From Utricularia gibba (taxonomy: Eukaryota; Streptophyta; Magnoliopsida; Lamiales; Lentibulariaceae): a DNA stretch of 64,000 nt. Below are positions 47,401 to 61,039 of the stretch, one piece after another; the first letter of the stretch is position 1, and each line of letters opens with the position of its first letter. The notes beneath the pieces are model-generated. The model made no database searches. It worked only from the letters and a program-made list of their open reading frames with translations, and was not told where the DNA came from. The position numbers and the translations under genes were made by a program. The DNA lies in the NCBI GenBank assembly GCA_002189035.1, contig NEEC01000002.1:2294001-2358000 (forward strand), read 5' to 3'.

Positions 47401-50400
47401 CAATGCCGCCTTTACCAAAGTCGAGTAATAAACCTTATCATTCACCTTCTTACTCCTGTCTTTATTGGGTTCTTCAACTTCATCAATATATGCTACGCGC
47501 AGAGAAGGATACCTGTTCAGATAGTACTGAAAAATTGCATCATTGCAGACAACAGACAAACACAAACATGACGGGTTTCAAGATGTACGTTGTCATTAGT
47601 CTTAATATGTCCTGTGCTCTCGAGTCCCCTGAGCGTTTCTGGATCCCATATATTTGGCAAGACACAACATAAGTAAACTTCATGTCAGCCACCGCTTGGC
47701 ATTGGGTCCAGAGTGACCTTTCCCCTTTCATCTGATCCTCGTTCAACTCAATGGCCTTGTAGCCTTCCATTAGATCTATTTATATTACACAATATAATTT
47801 GATCAACATATGATAATAATTTTTACAAAATAACAGTGAAGTGTAATCAGTTTATCATGCAAATGTTATCGTCGAAGATGCACTACCATCATCCTCAGCC
47901 ATATCGAGAAATGCTTGGAGCTCCAAAGCTTTACGATAATACATCATTCCTCTCACTGCAAAAATTTCCATGATTCAAAACTCAATATGAGAAACCTAAT
48001 AATACAAAGAGAAACCCGAAACTCAAATTAACTGAAGAGTGGATTCGTTAATCATTCAGTAAAAGTGAACCTTCATGAATTCTAATAAAAAACATAGAGT
48101 TGATATCACATGCAGAACAGTGGAGATACTGTAATAAAGGAGAGAGCGTGAAGGAGGATACTTTCAGTTTTATTTACAACAGTGACACCCTTAATAGTAA
48201 GTTTTCATCTCTAATAAGGAATCCATCATCATCCTGCCGTAAGTAAGTCTGGATTTCTCATCGAAACTGACATGAACAATTGACAAAAAACACACTCGGG
48301 CAACAAGCAGTCCAAAAAACATCTAAAATAAGACACTCAGGATGCCTAAAAAATTGATAAATAAAAAGGTAAGGCCAGCAAATCAGAGTCTCGGGATTCA
48401 AGAAGAACGTACCAGTTCGTGTCAGAGTTTGGCCTCTGTATGATGCCCAAAGACGTAGCTGTTCTTCTAACTCATTTGAGCTCCTAAGTTCTTCTAACTC
48501 ATCTGAGCCCCTAAGTTCTTCACTGAGACAGTTGACACGCTCCAGAAAATTGGTCCATTCATCTGTACCGCAGTATTAGAAGATGGCAGCAGAGAAATCA
48601 TACAAGGGAAAACCATAAATCATTATTTTAAACCTGGGAATATTTTCTGCAAGTAAAAGAGAATAGAGACACCATCTTCATTTGGCACTTCCAGCTCAGG
48701 CAGTGAAAAGAGAACTTCCTCCTTGTAATATGGCGTTAAAACACTACATGCAGTGATAGCTTGCTAAGTCAAACATTAAAGGAAAGAAGAGCAACCACAG
48801 GATCATTACATGCAGAGGAAGTAGTTTGGAAAACCGAACCACTTTTACATGTATAAGAACATTGGGATGAGTCACATGAAAAAACGAAACGAGAGAGCAA
48901 GAAAACTGCACTTACGAAAAAGAAAGCATATTCCGAACTTTGGGGGATGTTGGCATATCCATAAACAATGAGTTAGCAAAGAATGACATGCGCCTTCGAG
49001 CCTCCAAATTCGATGGTACATCCATTGCAGATTCTTTCACCGTCAACAACAAGTACAATCTCTTGATCTGCGAAGAGAGGGATCCAACACCTTGAGACAG
49101 AATACACTCTTTAAAAACTTTAGTGTAAAATCTCGTTCTAGTGTCCCTTTACCTTTTCTTTCCAAGCTTCAGATTCAGGAGCAGGGAACTTGATGGCCCC
49201 AGCAGATGCAAACAATTGATACTGTTGTTCAAGAGGGATCATACCCTCATGTCCAGATCCACCATGAATTGAATCCAACAAGCTATTAAGAAGAGAGGGA
49301 CACAAAATAAAAAATAGCACTCCAATCTATAATAAAAAAATGCAATAACCTTGGTTAGAGAACTTTACTCAGATAGAAGATCTTCCATCATTATATCTCT
49401 TGTCACAACTTCTAGCATGTCCTGGAATAGAATAACGACTTCATCTCTATCCTCCTGTTTATTCTCTAGCTGAGAAAAAGAAGAACGATCTTGTGCCATC
49501 AAGACAATCAGAAAACCTCCCGAATGAAGAATAGGATGCAGCAGCTCAAAAAAGTGTCATACCAGGTATTTTACAAGCTTAACAAATAGATCATATAGAC
49601 TTGGAAGCGCACTTAGCTTGTACTCGGATAACAGGTCATCCTCCTTAATATGCTCGTCAACTCTAGAAAATATGAACTCGATAACCCTGGTGGACACAAA
49701 AAGGTTACAAGTACTGAAAAAATGAGTGGTAGAAACAGGAACATATAAAAAAAACCTTACTTTTTTTCTCTTTGGCCACGAACTAAGAATTTCACAATGT
49801 TCTTAAATGATGCGTAGCACTCACAGACAGCTGAATACATATAATTGTCAGATTTTATGCGCTTTTTCAGTTCGCTTTGCTTGCCACTACTGTCTTTGGC
49901 CATATCCACCGCTATTGGAATCTACAGGATTCAAAAACCCAGTTCATCATACAAATTTTTGTAGAGATACAATGACCAATAAGATGTATCTATGATGAGT
50001 TCATGAAATTTGAAACACAAATTTCCACAATCCCTAAAGCCCGAACTAGAACTTGATAGCTAGAGAAAAAAGATTGGACCGAGCCAGACCTTGCTGGCAA
50101 GCAGAAAAGGAGGCCACTGCATCAGTTCCAAATCACGGTCAGCCCAATAAGGAACCAGCAATAGATCCATTTCTCTATCAATGGAAAAAAAAAATGAAAA
50201 AACAGCCAAACCAACTTTTAATTTGAACATGCACATGTCTTTTTTGGCACAAAGATTACCGGTTACTTATGAGATCCTCCTCTCTAAAACTTGAAATAAT
50301 TTTATTCCACAACTGGGCAAACCTTGCAGCTGTCTTTTCTTTGGTGGATGGATTCTAGGATATATCCACAAAAAAGAGGATAAATTTTTATAACTATATA

Positions 50401-53400
50401 GTTTCATATCATCTAACTTAGTAAAATGAAGCAAAATGGAAACTAAATAATATATCACCTCATCAAACTTGCGAGAAAATGTGGCTTTGAATCCCTTTTT
50501 CTTTCCTGCCTCTGATTTCTCCACTGGTATCAAACAGGCATTGAAAGCACCAGGAAGGGACTGAAAACGAGATCTAAGCATTCCCAGTGTTCGAATCTAC
50601 AATGCAAAGAAACTAGTATTATACAATATTCGAATCTACAATGCAAAGAAACTAGTATTATACAATATTCGAATCTACAATGCAAAAGCCACGAAAATAA
50701 TACTGTATCATTACATGGATGCACAAAGAACATAAACACTACAATAATGAAGCCAGCATAACAACAATAACATTTTTTTTTTTTTTGCGCAGGTTTCTCA
50801 CCTCTCCCAAGCGCCGAAACGCACCATACACCCCTCCGAAAAGAGTTGAAAATATAGCATACCAGATTTGTGAATCCATGAAATAAACCTGAGAGAAAAC
50901 TAAATCATGTTGATACAGGAAGGGAAGGAGCAGGAGGGGCGGGGGGTGCAGACCAAGGTACATACAAGAATAACAGGTGCCCAGAGTGCAATCACAACAC
51001 CTATGTTATTCTTAGCTGTTATCAAAGAATTTTATTAGCAATGGAATACTCATGCCATCGGTAAGTTGATAAATGAACTCATTGAGCTTTTACCTTGGGG
51101 GAAAAACTCGTGCCATTGGTAATTTGATATATGAACATCCATAATAGCTTTTGTTGGGCCAACAAGTGGCTTAATCTGAAATTGATTGCTATGTAACTAG
51201 GATGAAATTGGTCACGCCATAATAAGGATGATATGCAAACCCATAATACAGACCTCAATATAAAAACTGAAAGCCAACTTTGTGATGAGGAGTAGGAGCC
51301 AAAATGATGTATACCTAAATAAAAGTTAGTAGACGTAAGCATAAATTTGTCATGTCTACTCTAAAATATTACTTAGTTTGGCTGCAGGGCTTACTTGAAG
51401 AGAGACAACATGCTTTCATGCATTCCTCTTCCAACATAAAGTCGTGGCTGTAAGAAATTACAAAAGGAAAATGGAACTTTGCTCTATGTGTTTGTCAAAA
51501 TTTACAAAGTATAGAAGAATTACATTTACCTGTGACCACCACATCATCAGAACCACAATCTTGTAATTGGAGCTTTCAAGGAATCGACGAAAAAAAGGAA
51601 AAAGAAAGAGCAACCCAGCTAGCATGTTTGGGGAAAGGTAGATAACAACAGCCAGAATGAACAATGAAGGAGAACTCGATCCGTTGCCAAACCAACTTTT
51701 GATAGTTTGAGCAAATCCAGGAGGGTTTTCCCATGTATAAGCATAAGTAACGGGAAGAATGATGACCCAAGCAGCGGCTGACACAACCTTCAGAAGATAC
51801 CTTAATTGGACATGGCGTGTCATGCTCCGTCTAGCTTTCCAACTAAATATTAAATCCAGAATTGCTGCAAAGAATAAAGGATGCTTCAGGAACACAATAC
51901 CCCATCAAGTGTCATCATTGAGAAATCTGAGCAGAACACAATGTAGGCAACAACACCAATTGCATACAGGTGCAACAAAGTTATCATTTTTTACTAGCTC
52001 ATGCAGAATATTGAGTTAATTGCTTATCAAAGCGATAACCATTGCAAGATCATACAAGTTTTGAACATGCACGAACAGAATCTATAACAATCATACCTTG
52101 GCCAAGTTTCAATATTGCAGCAGTTATAAAAATGCTTAGTACTTTCTTGAAAACATCACCATCAAAAATTGCACTTGGATTACCCGATCCATTCCAAGCA
52201 ACAATGACCATAGCCTTGATAGATAACCAAGGTTCAAATCAACATCAAATAATATGAAATTAAAGGTGGAATAGACAGTACAGATTCAGATCATAACAAC
52301 CTGCAAGCATAATATGAAAAAACTCCACATCCTGTCAAAGCTTCTAAATATATGCCAAAATGATCTGATCTCAACAAAGTTAACTTTCCCCATCCATGGA
52401 CCTTTAGCAGGCTGAGTTTCCTGGGACCAAAAAGCAGCATCTTACATTAGACAATTTTGTGGCGGGTGAACATAAAAGATAACAAGGATAATATCCTCTT
52501 TCAACAGCAAACTAACCCCATTAATTTCATCCTGAAATCTGCCCACATGCTTACAGAAAAAATCAGCATCAGCACGCATGGGCCACCCAATATGAAAACA
52601 ATCCACGGACCTAAAATATTTGAAGATAATTCAGTAAAATCAGCGCATCTAACCATATTTTACACAATCCACACATACCAAAAGTATTCATTCAAATCAT
52701 CATAATTTCTCCAATGAGAATGTTTAGATTTCGCCCTTTTGCTTCTTGCAGCCTCCTGCAGACCAAAATATCAATGAAAAAAGGGAACAACCTCTCATCA
52801 TTCAAGGCAGCACTGGAATATAGAATACCCGAGCAATCACTTCATAAATTGGAGTGACAACTTTTTTCAGAAATGCCTCTTCCTCTCCTCCATATGCCGG
52901 TTTAACATTTTCACCAGTCATGGGGCTGACATTCCCCGCAAGCATGCCATAAAGTTCAAATGCCATCTGAAAAAAAATAATAAAAAAAGTTTAGCAAACT
53001 TTCTTGCAGCATAAAATATTCACAAGGAAGATGCTCAAATATATTGACAGATCACAAGTCCGTTTTGCAACAAAAAGTGCCTCGGGATTGTACTCTTAAA
53101 CACTGGAAGCTACGAGTTCTGACACATACTGAACCATGGATTCTAATTTTGGGTATACGGAGGTGGTGAAAGATTCATGTTATCCCCTTGCAGAAGAATG
53201 AAAAACAATTGCTTCCACATGTCAAAAACAGAATAATGTTTATACGTAACAAGAATTAGAAAGCCTACATTATGATAGATGTAGCAAAGGCATTCTGGCA
53301 TGAATCTTAAGTTTGCAGCTTCCCCCCATATTAAAAGGTACAGCCCCATGTACAACAGTTTACGTTGCTGCACCTCCTGCTGTATGGTGGGTAACCTACA

Positions 53401-56011
53401 AAACGTAAATGAACAACTTTCCATATAGCTATGCACACAATGAGAATAGAGAACAAATTGCAATTCCATTTCCAACAAGCAATTTGCCATTGAGATCATT
53501 ACACTCTTAGAAATAATAAAACTTTGAACACTGATCATGAGAGATGTAAACTCAATTACAAAGTAACTTTTTAACATTCACTAATGGGTTAGAAACACAC
53601 CAAAGGCTGCTATCACGACCCAGATACTTGCACCAATTCTTGTAGTTCTTGAACAGCCTTTTCATCACCTCATCAAGAGCACGCTGATCCAACTACCAAA
53701 GAAAAGGCTAATCTAATTAGTTATAAGAGACCGCAATAAAACACACTCACCATGAATGAAATGGGGAGGCAGATACACTCAATCAAACCACTCAAACTGA
53801 AAAAAAAAAAAAAGAAAAACAATGGAATGCATCATGCGAGGCCCTTTTTTGATATCACATGTAATTCCTGAAGTATGCTGCTTCCATCACACCCAAAATC
53901 TCAAATGCTTCTTCAGGATAAGGACTCGCAAAAAACCAATATAAAACAATACACAAAGATCATAACAGTAAGTTCATGACTCCAAACACACAAAAATGAA
54001 GAAAGAACTTTCATTCAGGAGAGCATATAACATTTAAGGCATCTGTTGAAGAGATACTCTAACACAAAATGTTCACTGAGGCAAAATTTTAGGAGCGGAA
54101 CCTTGGGCTGCTGGTCCAGGTTTGGGAATTGCCGTATGTGTACATTTGCCAGTAGCAATATAAGATGCTCACGTTGGTTTGCCACATTGTCTTTCTGCAC
54201 TCAAAAAATAGCAGTAAATGCATGCTTTGCTTCTTTTTTTTTACATTAAACTTTAAATTAGGACTAGGAAAATTGAAATTTATAAACTTTAAACTAGGAC
54301 GAAGAACTTTAAATTGAAGCGAGAAAAACAAACATGTATGAGCTTTAGGGATTATAAAGGCAAAACAGTTAATGTCCACCTGAAAACCAAACATAGCTTG
54401 AAGCCAGTCGAGAATATCTTCATCCTTTTTCTTTTTATAATCCTTCGGCCAAGTAAGACCTCTTGTATTACGCAGTGCATGCACCGCAGCTTGGATCTAA
54501 ATAGGAAATATCAGCTCAAACAAATAGAATTACAGTATATCAACGGGAATTATTGTAGTTCATTTAGGACCTCTGGATATTTCATGATTGCTTGATTTGC
54601 ACTGTCAGGATCAAGGGAAGAATATTATATGGCACATAAATTTCCGTCTTCTCTGCAACCTTATCATGCGTTTCCAATATCTATGCACACAAGTAAACAT
54701 CTCTTTAGACTGAAAAAAAGTAGAAATGAGTTTCCAATACTAATCACACTCGAGGAAACTTTTCATTATGCTGAAAACAAAAAACAGTAGACAAAAATAT
54801 AATTTAAAAAATCTTAATCTGATAACCTCACGGTCAACTTCCACAGATTGCGTTTGATTGACAGCTTTCAAAACCTCAAAGAGAACATTGGCTGTTTGGT
54901 ATGCCTTTGTTAGCTGAGCCCTGTAAAAAAACACAAGCCATGTTACATGGAGTATAAATTCAACATTCACTGGAGGGCAAAACATTTAAAAAAATTACCA
55001 AAAGAAACCCACCGATCAGCTTTATCAGAAGCATTCTGCAAAGCTTGAATATATTTCTTGTAGTAATGCTGATAAAAGCTTTGCATTTCACGCGCGTCAC
55101 TCTTTTTAACTCTTCCCTTTAAGGTGGGATCGTTCTCCTGAAAGGAGAAAATATCTTAAAAACCAACATATTAACCCACCATGCATGTTGCCATCAACCA
55201 TCATCAATGAATTTAGCATAAACCACTCTCTATATATAATACTCTAGCACTGAAGAAAATCATTATTTAACTGTAGAACCATGATTAACTTTTGATCTAG
55301 ATGTATTAACCAACGTACCGTACTAACATGGCCTACTCATCTTAAATATTACTCGGCAATGTCTGAATTACAGCTCGTTAAATGTTAGAATTTACCCTTT
55401 CTAAACGCTGCAGAAGAGCTGTTTTGAATTGCCGAACACCACGCCCACTAGAATTTGGGTCCAAACGATGTGCTTTTTCAAAAGCATAAAACCTGCCTGC
55501 AGAAATAAAAAAAAAAAAAATCTTAGAATAGACATAACAGTAAAACACAGGTCATCTTAAGAAAAAAAATATGATACTGATCGCTTCTGCTGACTCTTGA
55601 GACCCAAGTAACCGCTTACTATATAACTGGGTTTTCCAAGCCTTGGCATTCAAGAAAAAAAAAGGTGTGGACAACATCATTAGTACACATGAATTCAAAT
55701 GTGATGGGTTGTGTACAGTCGTAACCTGGAACTTCATGCTATAGATTAAGAAACGAGTAAAACAAGACTCCGGCACAAAATAAGAATCTGAGCGTACACC
55801 GCTTAACTAAAGACTCACATAAGTAAGCAACCCGTGGGTTGCTGGGCTCGACTTCATTCGCAACTCGAAGGATGGGTGCAATTTCCACCAGAGACGAAGG
55901 AATTACTTCACTATCAAAGATGGATTCCCCCATATTTCCCATAGTCTGAGTTCGTGTGAGCCGCCGCTGAAGCTGCGGATTCCTCTGTGACATTTCCCCT
56001 CTGGACGACAT
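44413..56011 (-). CDS. CALS: Callose synthase (glucan synthase-like, CALS1/2/3 type), three apparent 1-nt frameshifts
   Basis: Plasma-membrane 1,3-beta-glucan synthase that makes callose at cell plates, plasmodesmata and pollen walls. More than 35 exons over 11.6 kb. Start ATG at 56011 ([20 protein letters not shown], then [16 protein letters not shown]); end at 44413 ([18 protein letters not shown]). Seen in order: Vta1/FKS1-dom1 region ([28 protein letters not shown]), N-terminal membrane segments ([19 protein letters not shown]), the cytosolic loop, glucan synthase core ([54 protein letters not shown]) and C-terminal membrane segments. Frame breaks of one lost base lie at 54615-54617 (NILPLDPD), 45553-45556 (VKGLEL) and 45330-45334 (GVPPEKSW). 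A GC-AG intron begins at 46891. Several exons in the middle were recognised but not bounded. Confidence 0.92.
48464..48517 (-). repeat. 27-bp tandem duplication inside a callose synthase exon
   Basis: Two adjacent 27-bp copies (48464-48490 and 48491-48517) with three mismatches. They encode ELRGSDELE and ELRSSNELE-type nonapeptides where remembered family members have a single copy (ELRAREDLEEELRLW). In frame, so the product gains nine residues in the cytosolic loop. Confidence 0.85.
50592..50686 (-). repeat. 39-bp tandem repeat carrying a duplicated splice acceptor
   Basis: Unit CGAATCTACAATGCAAAGAA... of 39 bp, two full copies (50592-50630, 50631-50669) and a 17-bp partial copy (50670-50686), identical or nearly so. 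It sits at the intron side of a callose synthase exon. On the minus strand each copy contains the pyrimidine-rich acceptor TTTCTTTGCATTGTAG followed by ATTCG (the third copy has a slightly altered version). Confidence 0.88.
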
Positions 56012-58359
56012 ATTACTTCATGCACTACTTTCAATTGAGCACGCCACAGACCGCAGCTCTACAATGATGCAAATCATCAAGATCAGAAAAAAATCATCGG
56101 ATTCTTAACTCGCTCAAACACCCGTGGTAGCAGCACGCAATCATCATCCGCAGAATAAAACTATCACTACAAGTATCGCCCACACTGCTGCTTCATTCAG
56201 CCCTTGATAGGAAAAGGCCCGTAGATTCCAAATGAGGCTTCATAGAAATTCAAACCCCCGAAAAATCACACACACACGTCTAGCTTTCGCCAAAAGTACA
56301 GGAACCAGCAACCACATCCAGCTTAAACAACACCCAACATTGCCGTTGCAGAAACAGAAATTCCGTTCAGGGAACGGAAAAACAACAGCAAGTAGAAGAG
56401 TACCCGGGAATTAAAACATCACCTCACAGGCAGTTACACTAGAAAAACTCGCATCTAAGCAAAGTAGATCTACCTCGTATCAGCATTCACGGGGATTCCA
56501 CCCACCAAAAAGAAAGGGAAACGAAAAGCGCCCCCCAACCCCAACTTGCTGTACCTTGCTCAAATGCAGAGCTGCGAGCGAGGAATCAAGGAAGCGGCCG
56601 GCAATGCGAGCGCAGCAGAAGGAACGAGGAGTAGGAAATCAAGGAAGTGGGGGTCTGCCGGGAGACGCCATTATTACCTGCAGCATATGCGAAAACTACA
56701 ACAAAAGCAGGGAGCGAGAGAGAGACAGAGAGAGAAAGAGAGCTGGGGGAGGTCCAAAGAAGCTGGTCCAAATTCTACAATTTAGCAAAAGCTATCCGTT
56801 GCAGATTACCCCTGGAAGCGCTGTTAATTACGACATTGCCACCATCCGCTTTTGCAACCTTCCAAAAAGTATCTTTTGATAAAAACAAGGCAAAAGTTGT
56901 CCCTTGCAGATTCGTTTTTTTTTATTCAAATTTTTATTTGGCAGTAAAAATGTAAATTCTAAAAAAGAGCTGGGAATTGCAAAGAAATAACGTTTTATTT
57001 AAAAAATAATTATATTTATTTAGTTATTATCAAATACCAAACATTTTAATTCTAAAAAAGAAGGTAATTCTTATCTTTGACATCCGTTTTTTTTAGGTGA
57101 GATGTCACTTGGTTGAGGTCATACAAGTGTAAGGATGATAGTATATTTTTAATTAATATTGTCATTAAAAATACAAGAATTTCAGCTGCTATATGTTACT
57201 TTAGGATGTGTTTTGTTAGTAGTATAAATTATATCAAATATAAAAATGGTATATGAAAATGGAGTATATAACATAATAATTTTAGCTCAACTTTTTTTTC
57301 TTCCATTATTTTATACAATATTTATGAAATAAATTATTCGAAATCTAATTTATCTCATTTACCAAACATCATGTTTTACTTTTTTCATTTAATTATTCAC
57401 TTTTATAATTTCTACCAAACACACTCTTAATAACTTAATCAACACATACAACATGAGACTCAAGGAGAGCAACCCCAAGGGAAATTTTCCCACATTATCT
57501 TCCGTCCACACAAGCATAAAGAGTAAAACCATCGTGATGCTGCACACTATTGTTAATTCATACAATGACTCTTGTGCCGTTCCTCTAACAACTGCTAATT
57601 TTGAAGAGTGATGAGTACAAGTACGTGATCTGAAATTAGAAGCGTGTTCTTTCAAATAATTTACTTTAAATTAATTGAAGGATAGGAAAAGTAAGCTCTT
57701 TCATTTCTACTCATCAAATTGGTCTGCAACATGAGAATTTTTATGTATAATCTTATTATCAAATATTAATTGGTTTAGGGCTATGATTTCTCATTTCTCA
57801 TTTAACTATTCGATTAAAAATAGTTAATTATTCATATCAAATTTTTATAAATTCAAATATTTAAAGATAAAAATAAATGACAATAAAACACAATAAACTC
57901 ATTAAATGCTTCACCCTTTATACAATAATTGAAAAAAACCACATTAAAAATACAAATTATTTACATGATTAGAAATAATACCAATCAAATATAATTAGTT
58001 TATTAAAAATTACTTGTCGTTCAAATAAGAACGAATTTTTATTCTTAATTTATAGTAAAAATGATTGGATTTCTTTCTTCTTGCAATTGGTTCTGCTTAG
58101 AGAGAATTATATTTTTTAAAAATACTCAAAAAAATATTTTTGTTACAATTTCTATTTAAAAATATTTAAAAATTTAGAAATATTTTTATTTTTAAAAAAT
58201 TTAAAAACCATATTTTCTATTTTTTTTTTGTTTCTGAGAAAGCTTCTATACCAAGAAAGTAGGAGAAATTGAGCAAAATGTAAATTCCTTGGAGGATGTT
58301 GAGACATGGCCAACGGAAGCTAGCAAACGAAGAACACAACAGGAGGGAGAAGACTGAGC
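56012..58359. other. Callose synthase 5' region and intergenic DNA
   Basis: The first 0.8 kb contains the 5' UTR/promoter of the callose synthase, with a GA microsatellite at about 56715-56742 (CT on the coding strand). From 56900 on the DNA is AT-rich spacer, followed by the 3' UTR of the KH/CCCH gene. A hydrophobic minus-strand frame at 57389-57655 resembles nothing known to me and is not called. Confidence 0.45.
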
Positions 58360-60684
58360 TCAGACCCCGAACCGGCGCAATTCCTCTGCTCCATGAGCGA
58401 AATGGCACCTCTCACCGAAAGTGCAAGACCCTTTGGCGAAATTCTCGCAAAGCTTTGTCTTGAAATTGCTACCTACGCCGTGACTGCTCATTGCTGAGTG
58501 CCTCGCGCCGCCGGCGGAGAATGCGCCCAAGCTCGCGATGAGCTCACGGACCATCTGGGTTGCCTGTTTGATCTGATCAAACGAGCCCTCCAGTTCTATG
58601 TTTCTTAGGTTGGGGTCTGTTTCATGGTCCCTTACGGAGAGCCGGGCACCTGTCATCCTGGAGATGTTCTTCGAGTGTATCCCATCTTTACCAATCACAG
58701 CGCCAGCCATGGAGGCGTCAATGTTGATCTTGGCAGTGGCGGAAGCTCCAAAGCTGGCGGCTGCGCCATAATTTGGTAGAGTGGCCTCCATGTGACCACC
58801 AGCAAGCCTTCCAGGGTGCCCAAATGGCCGACCACTGTCATGAAATGGCACTGTTGCCTTTCCAAGCTCCCGCTCACTATGTGCAAAATGGCACTTGTCC
58901 CCGAACTTGCAACCTTCTGGTGTACCAAACTTGTTGCACATCCTTGTTTTCACAAGAGGTGGGGATGCAATATCGGGAAACGATGGTGGCCCTGCAGGAT
59001 TCCGGCCAGCTGCTGGAAGCGCGGGGTTGGTCCCAAGTATTTGAATAACAGCCTTCAGGCCACCAGGAACATAGTGCAAGAAGTGGCATCCTTCTCCAAA
59101 GGGGCAGCCAGAAGTACTGCATGTAGATGATAAGGAGAAAAAATGAGATGGTCAGCAACTGAATTATTTGATCCATGGGAACCACGGTAATTTCAACCCA
59201 GGGAGTTAACTGTTATTCTCGATATGCCATAACTATCCGACCCACATAATAAACACAGGACAGCACAAATCCAAAACAAAAAAACTTTGACTACATGTTT
59301 GTAGATATTTATAATGCAACAAAGAGGTTTTACAGTGCTCATAACAAGTGGTCGTTGTTTCCTAATCTATGATCACAAATGCAGCTAATATACGTATCAA
59401 AAAACCCCTGCTCTGGATGCATGGAAAAAATGCATTATCATTCATTAAAAAAAAAAAGAGACACAACATTGAAGTGCATCTAGTATTGCAAAATAACACG
59501 AATACCAACAAAACTTGAAGTTCTGAAGGACAGCATCAGTAAGCAACAAAAAACTACAGTTCAATGTTTATCCTGTTGACCAAACATGTTAACCATTCAT
59601 GCGCATTCCCATGGAGCCGATTCCATTCACAAGATTGATCCTTATTTTCTTGTGAATAAAGTCTTAATACGAAAATTATGGATCCGTTCGAAGGCAAGTG
59701 CCGTCATTATCAAATTATGAAGAGTACTACCTGTAACACAAACTTTAGATTCCAATTCATTAGCTCATATCAATGCCATTTTACAACATTCACAATGCAT
59801 AAAAAAAACTTGACTTGGTACTGGTTTTAGGTAAGTTCAGATTTGAACCTGAAAAACTTTGTGCAAGGCTTCGATTTGCTTCCTATACCAGTTGTAAAGG
59901 ACTCCATTTCTGTTGCAGAAATTAATGATCTTCCTTAGTTTCAATTTCTCTGAATTGTTAATATCCAAACTAAATGTCCGTGATGGGTTTATCCTCATTA
60001 ATGGCAGCATTACAGCATCTCCAGAAAGGAGACATTATTGCAACAACGGCAAAACAAAGAAATTCTAGTTTCAAGGTTCATCACGCAATACTTTTTAACT
60101 AGAAAAAAAAAAAGCAACTCAAGACACTTATACGTTTCTACTGGGAGCCTGCAGCCAGTAGACGCTAGGATAACAGGATGGACATCTCTAGCGTAGTTTC
60201 ATAACGTTCAAGGATAACCTCGGAAAAACCTCTAACAGAGCAAACTCCATTTCCCATCTGACGTTTTCCAGGAATGATTCAATGGAAAGTACGCCTATAC
60301 GGAGACGCATTTCCCACATGCATTGCATTAAACGACTTTTAAAACTGGATAAAATCGTGCAATAACCCATTTTCAGAATTTCACCAACCGAAGTAAAGAG
60401 AACCAGTGGTATTACTTTCACTCAGCTTCAAAAGCCAATATGACAATCACCCACGAAAAATGATAAAAGATACCAAACAAGCAAAAAAACTTGAGGAAAG
60501 ATTACGGGGGACTATGAGGTCTGCAAGAAGCGAACTATACCCACTCCCCAAAAGCACAAACTCGCAGCATATCCTCCTAAAAGTGAAAAATGCAGAGGAA
60601 ATGACCTTGTTTTGATCTCTTGATACCGCCATTGGTATGTCCAGCATCTTCCCTCCCTCGCTTTTTATCCCCACCGAAATCCAT
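58360..60684 (-). CDS. KHZ: KH-domain and CCCH zinc finger RNA-binding protein (KHZ type)
   Basis: Likely nuclear RNA-binding protein; Arabidopsis KHZ1/KHZ2 (At3g12130, At5g06770, from memory) regulate flowering and senescence. Three exons, minus strand: 60684-60606, 59909-59849, 59116-58360; 897 nt, 298 residues, phases consistent. N terminus MDFGGDKKRGREDAGHTNGG; CCCH finger 1 across exons 2-3 (CTKFFSTSGCPFGEGCHFLH, spacing C-x8-C-x5-C-x3-H); finger 2 CNKFGTPEGCKFGDKCHFAH; a KH domain with GKDG in place of GxxG (AGAVIGKDGIHSKNISRMTG); finger 3 CENFAKGSCTFGERCHFAH near the C terminus. Frame intact. Divergent from the DUF573 gene. Confidence 0.93.
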
Positions 60685-61039
60685 ACACGAAAATTGCTTT
60701 CCCCAAATTTTAAAAAAAGACCGCCGAATTCACCAGTTCATATTGACAACAGCTTGAATTGCGATGAATCAGGAAAACGGGTAGAGGAATCCATGAAGAA
60801 CGACGATGGATTAAAACCCTAGCCTAGCGTGCGTATGAACTCGGAACTACTGGCCAGACGATCAGGAAGGCCGAAGGCCTCATCTGCACTTCTGATAGCC
60901 CACGCTCCGGTCCAACTTCTGGCCGGTTTGGGCTGGGCCTTAAATAAAACGGCACCATCCCCGATCCACCTGGTTATCAACAGGGTTGGAAAACAGTTTC
61001 TCTTCAATCGGCTATCACCGCCGTTCGAAATCGATCTCC
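60685..61039. promoter_or_regulatory. Shared divergent promoter of the KHZ and DUF573 genes
   Basis: Only 355 bases separate the two start codons, which point outward. The region includes TGGGCC-like words near 60895-60945 (TAGCCCACG, TTGGGCTGGGCC) and no TATA box that I can support. Both genes encode nuclear nucleic-acid-binding proteins, so co-expression is plausible. Confidence 0.6.

Noticed and set aside
57389-57655. Hydrophobic 88-codon minus-strand frame
   Set aside because: No signal peptide logic, no family resemblance and no promoter context; probably chance in AT-rich DNA.
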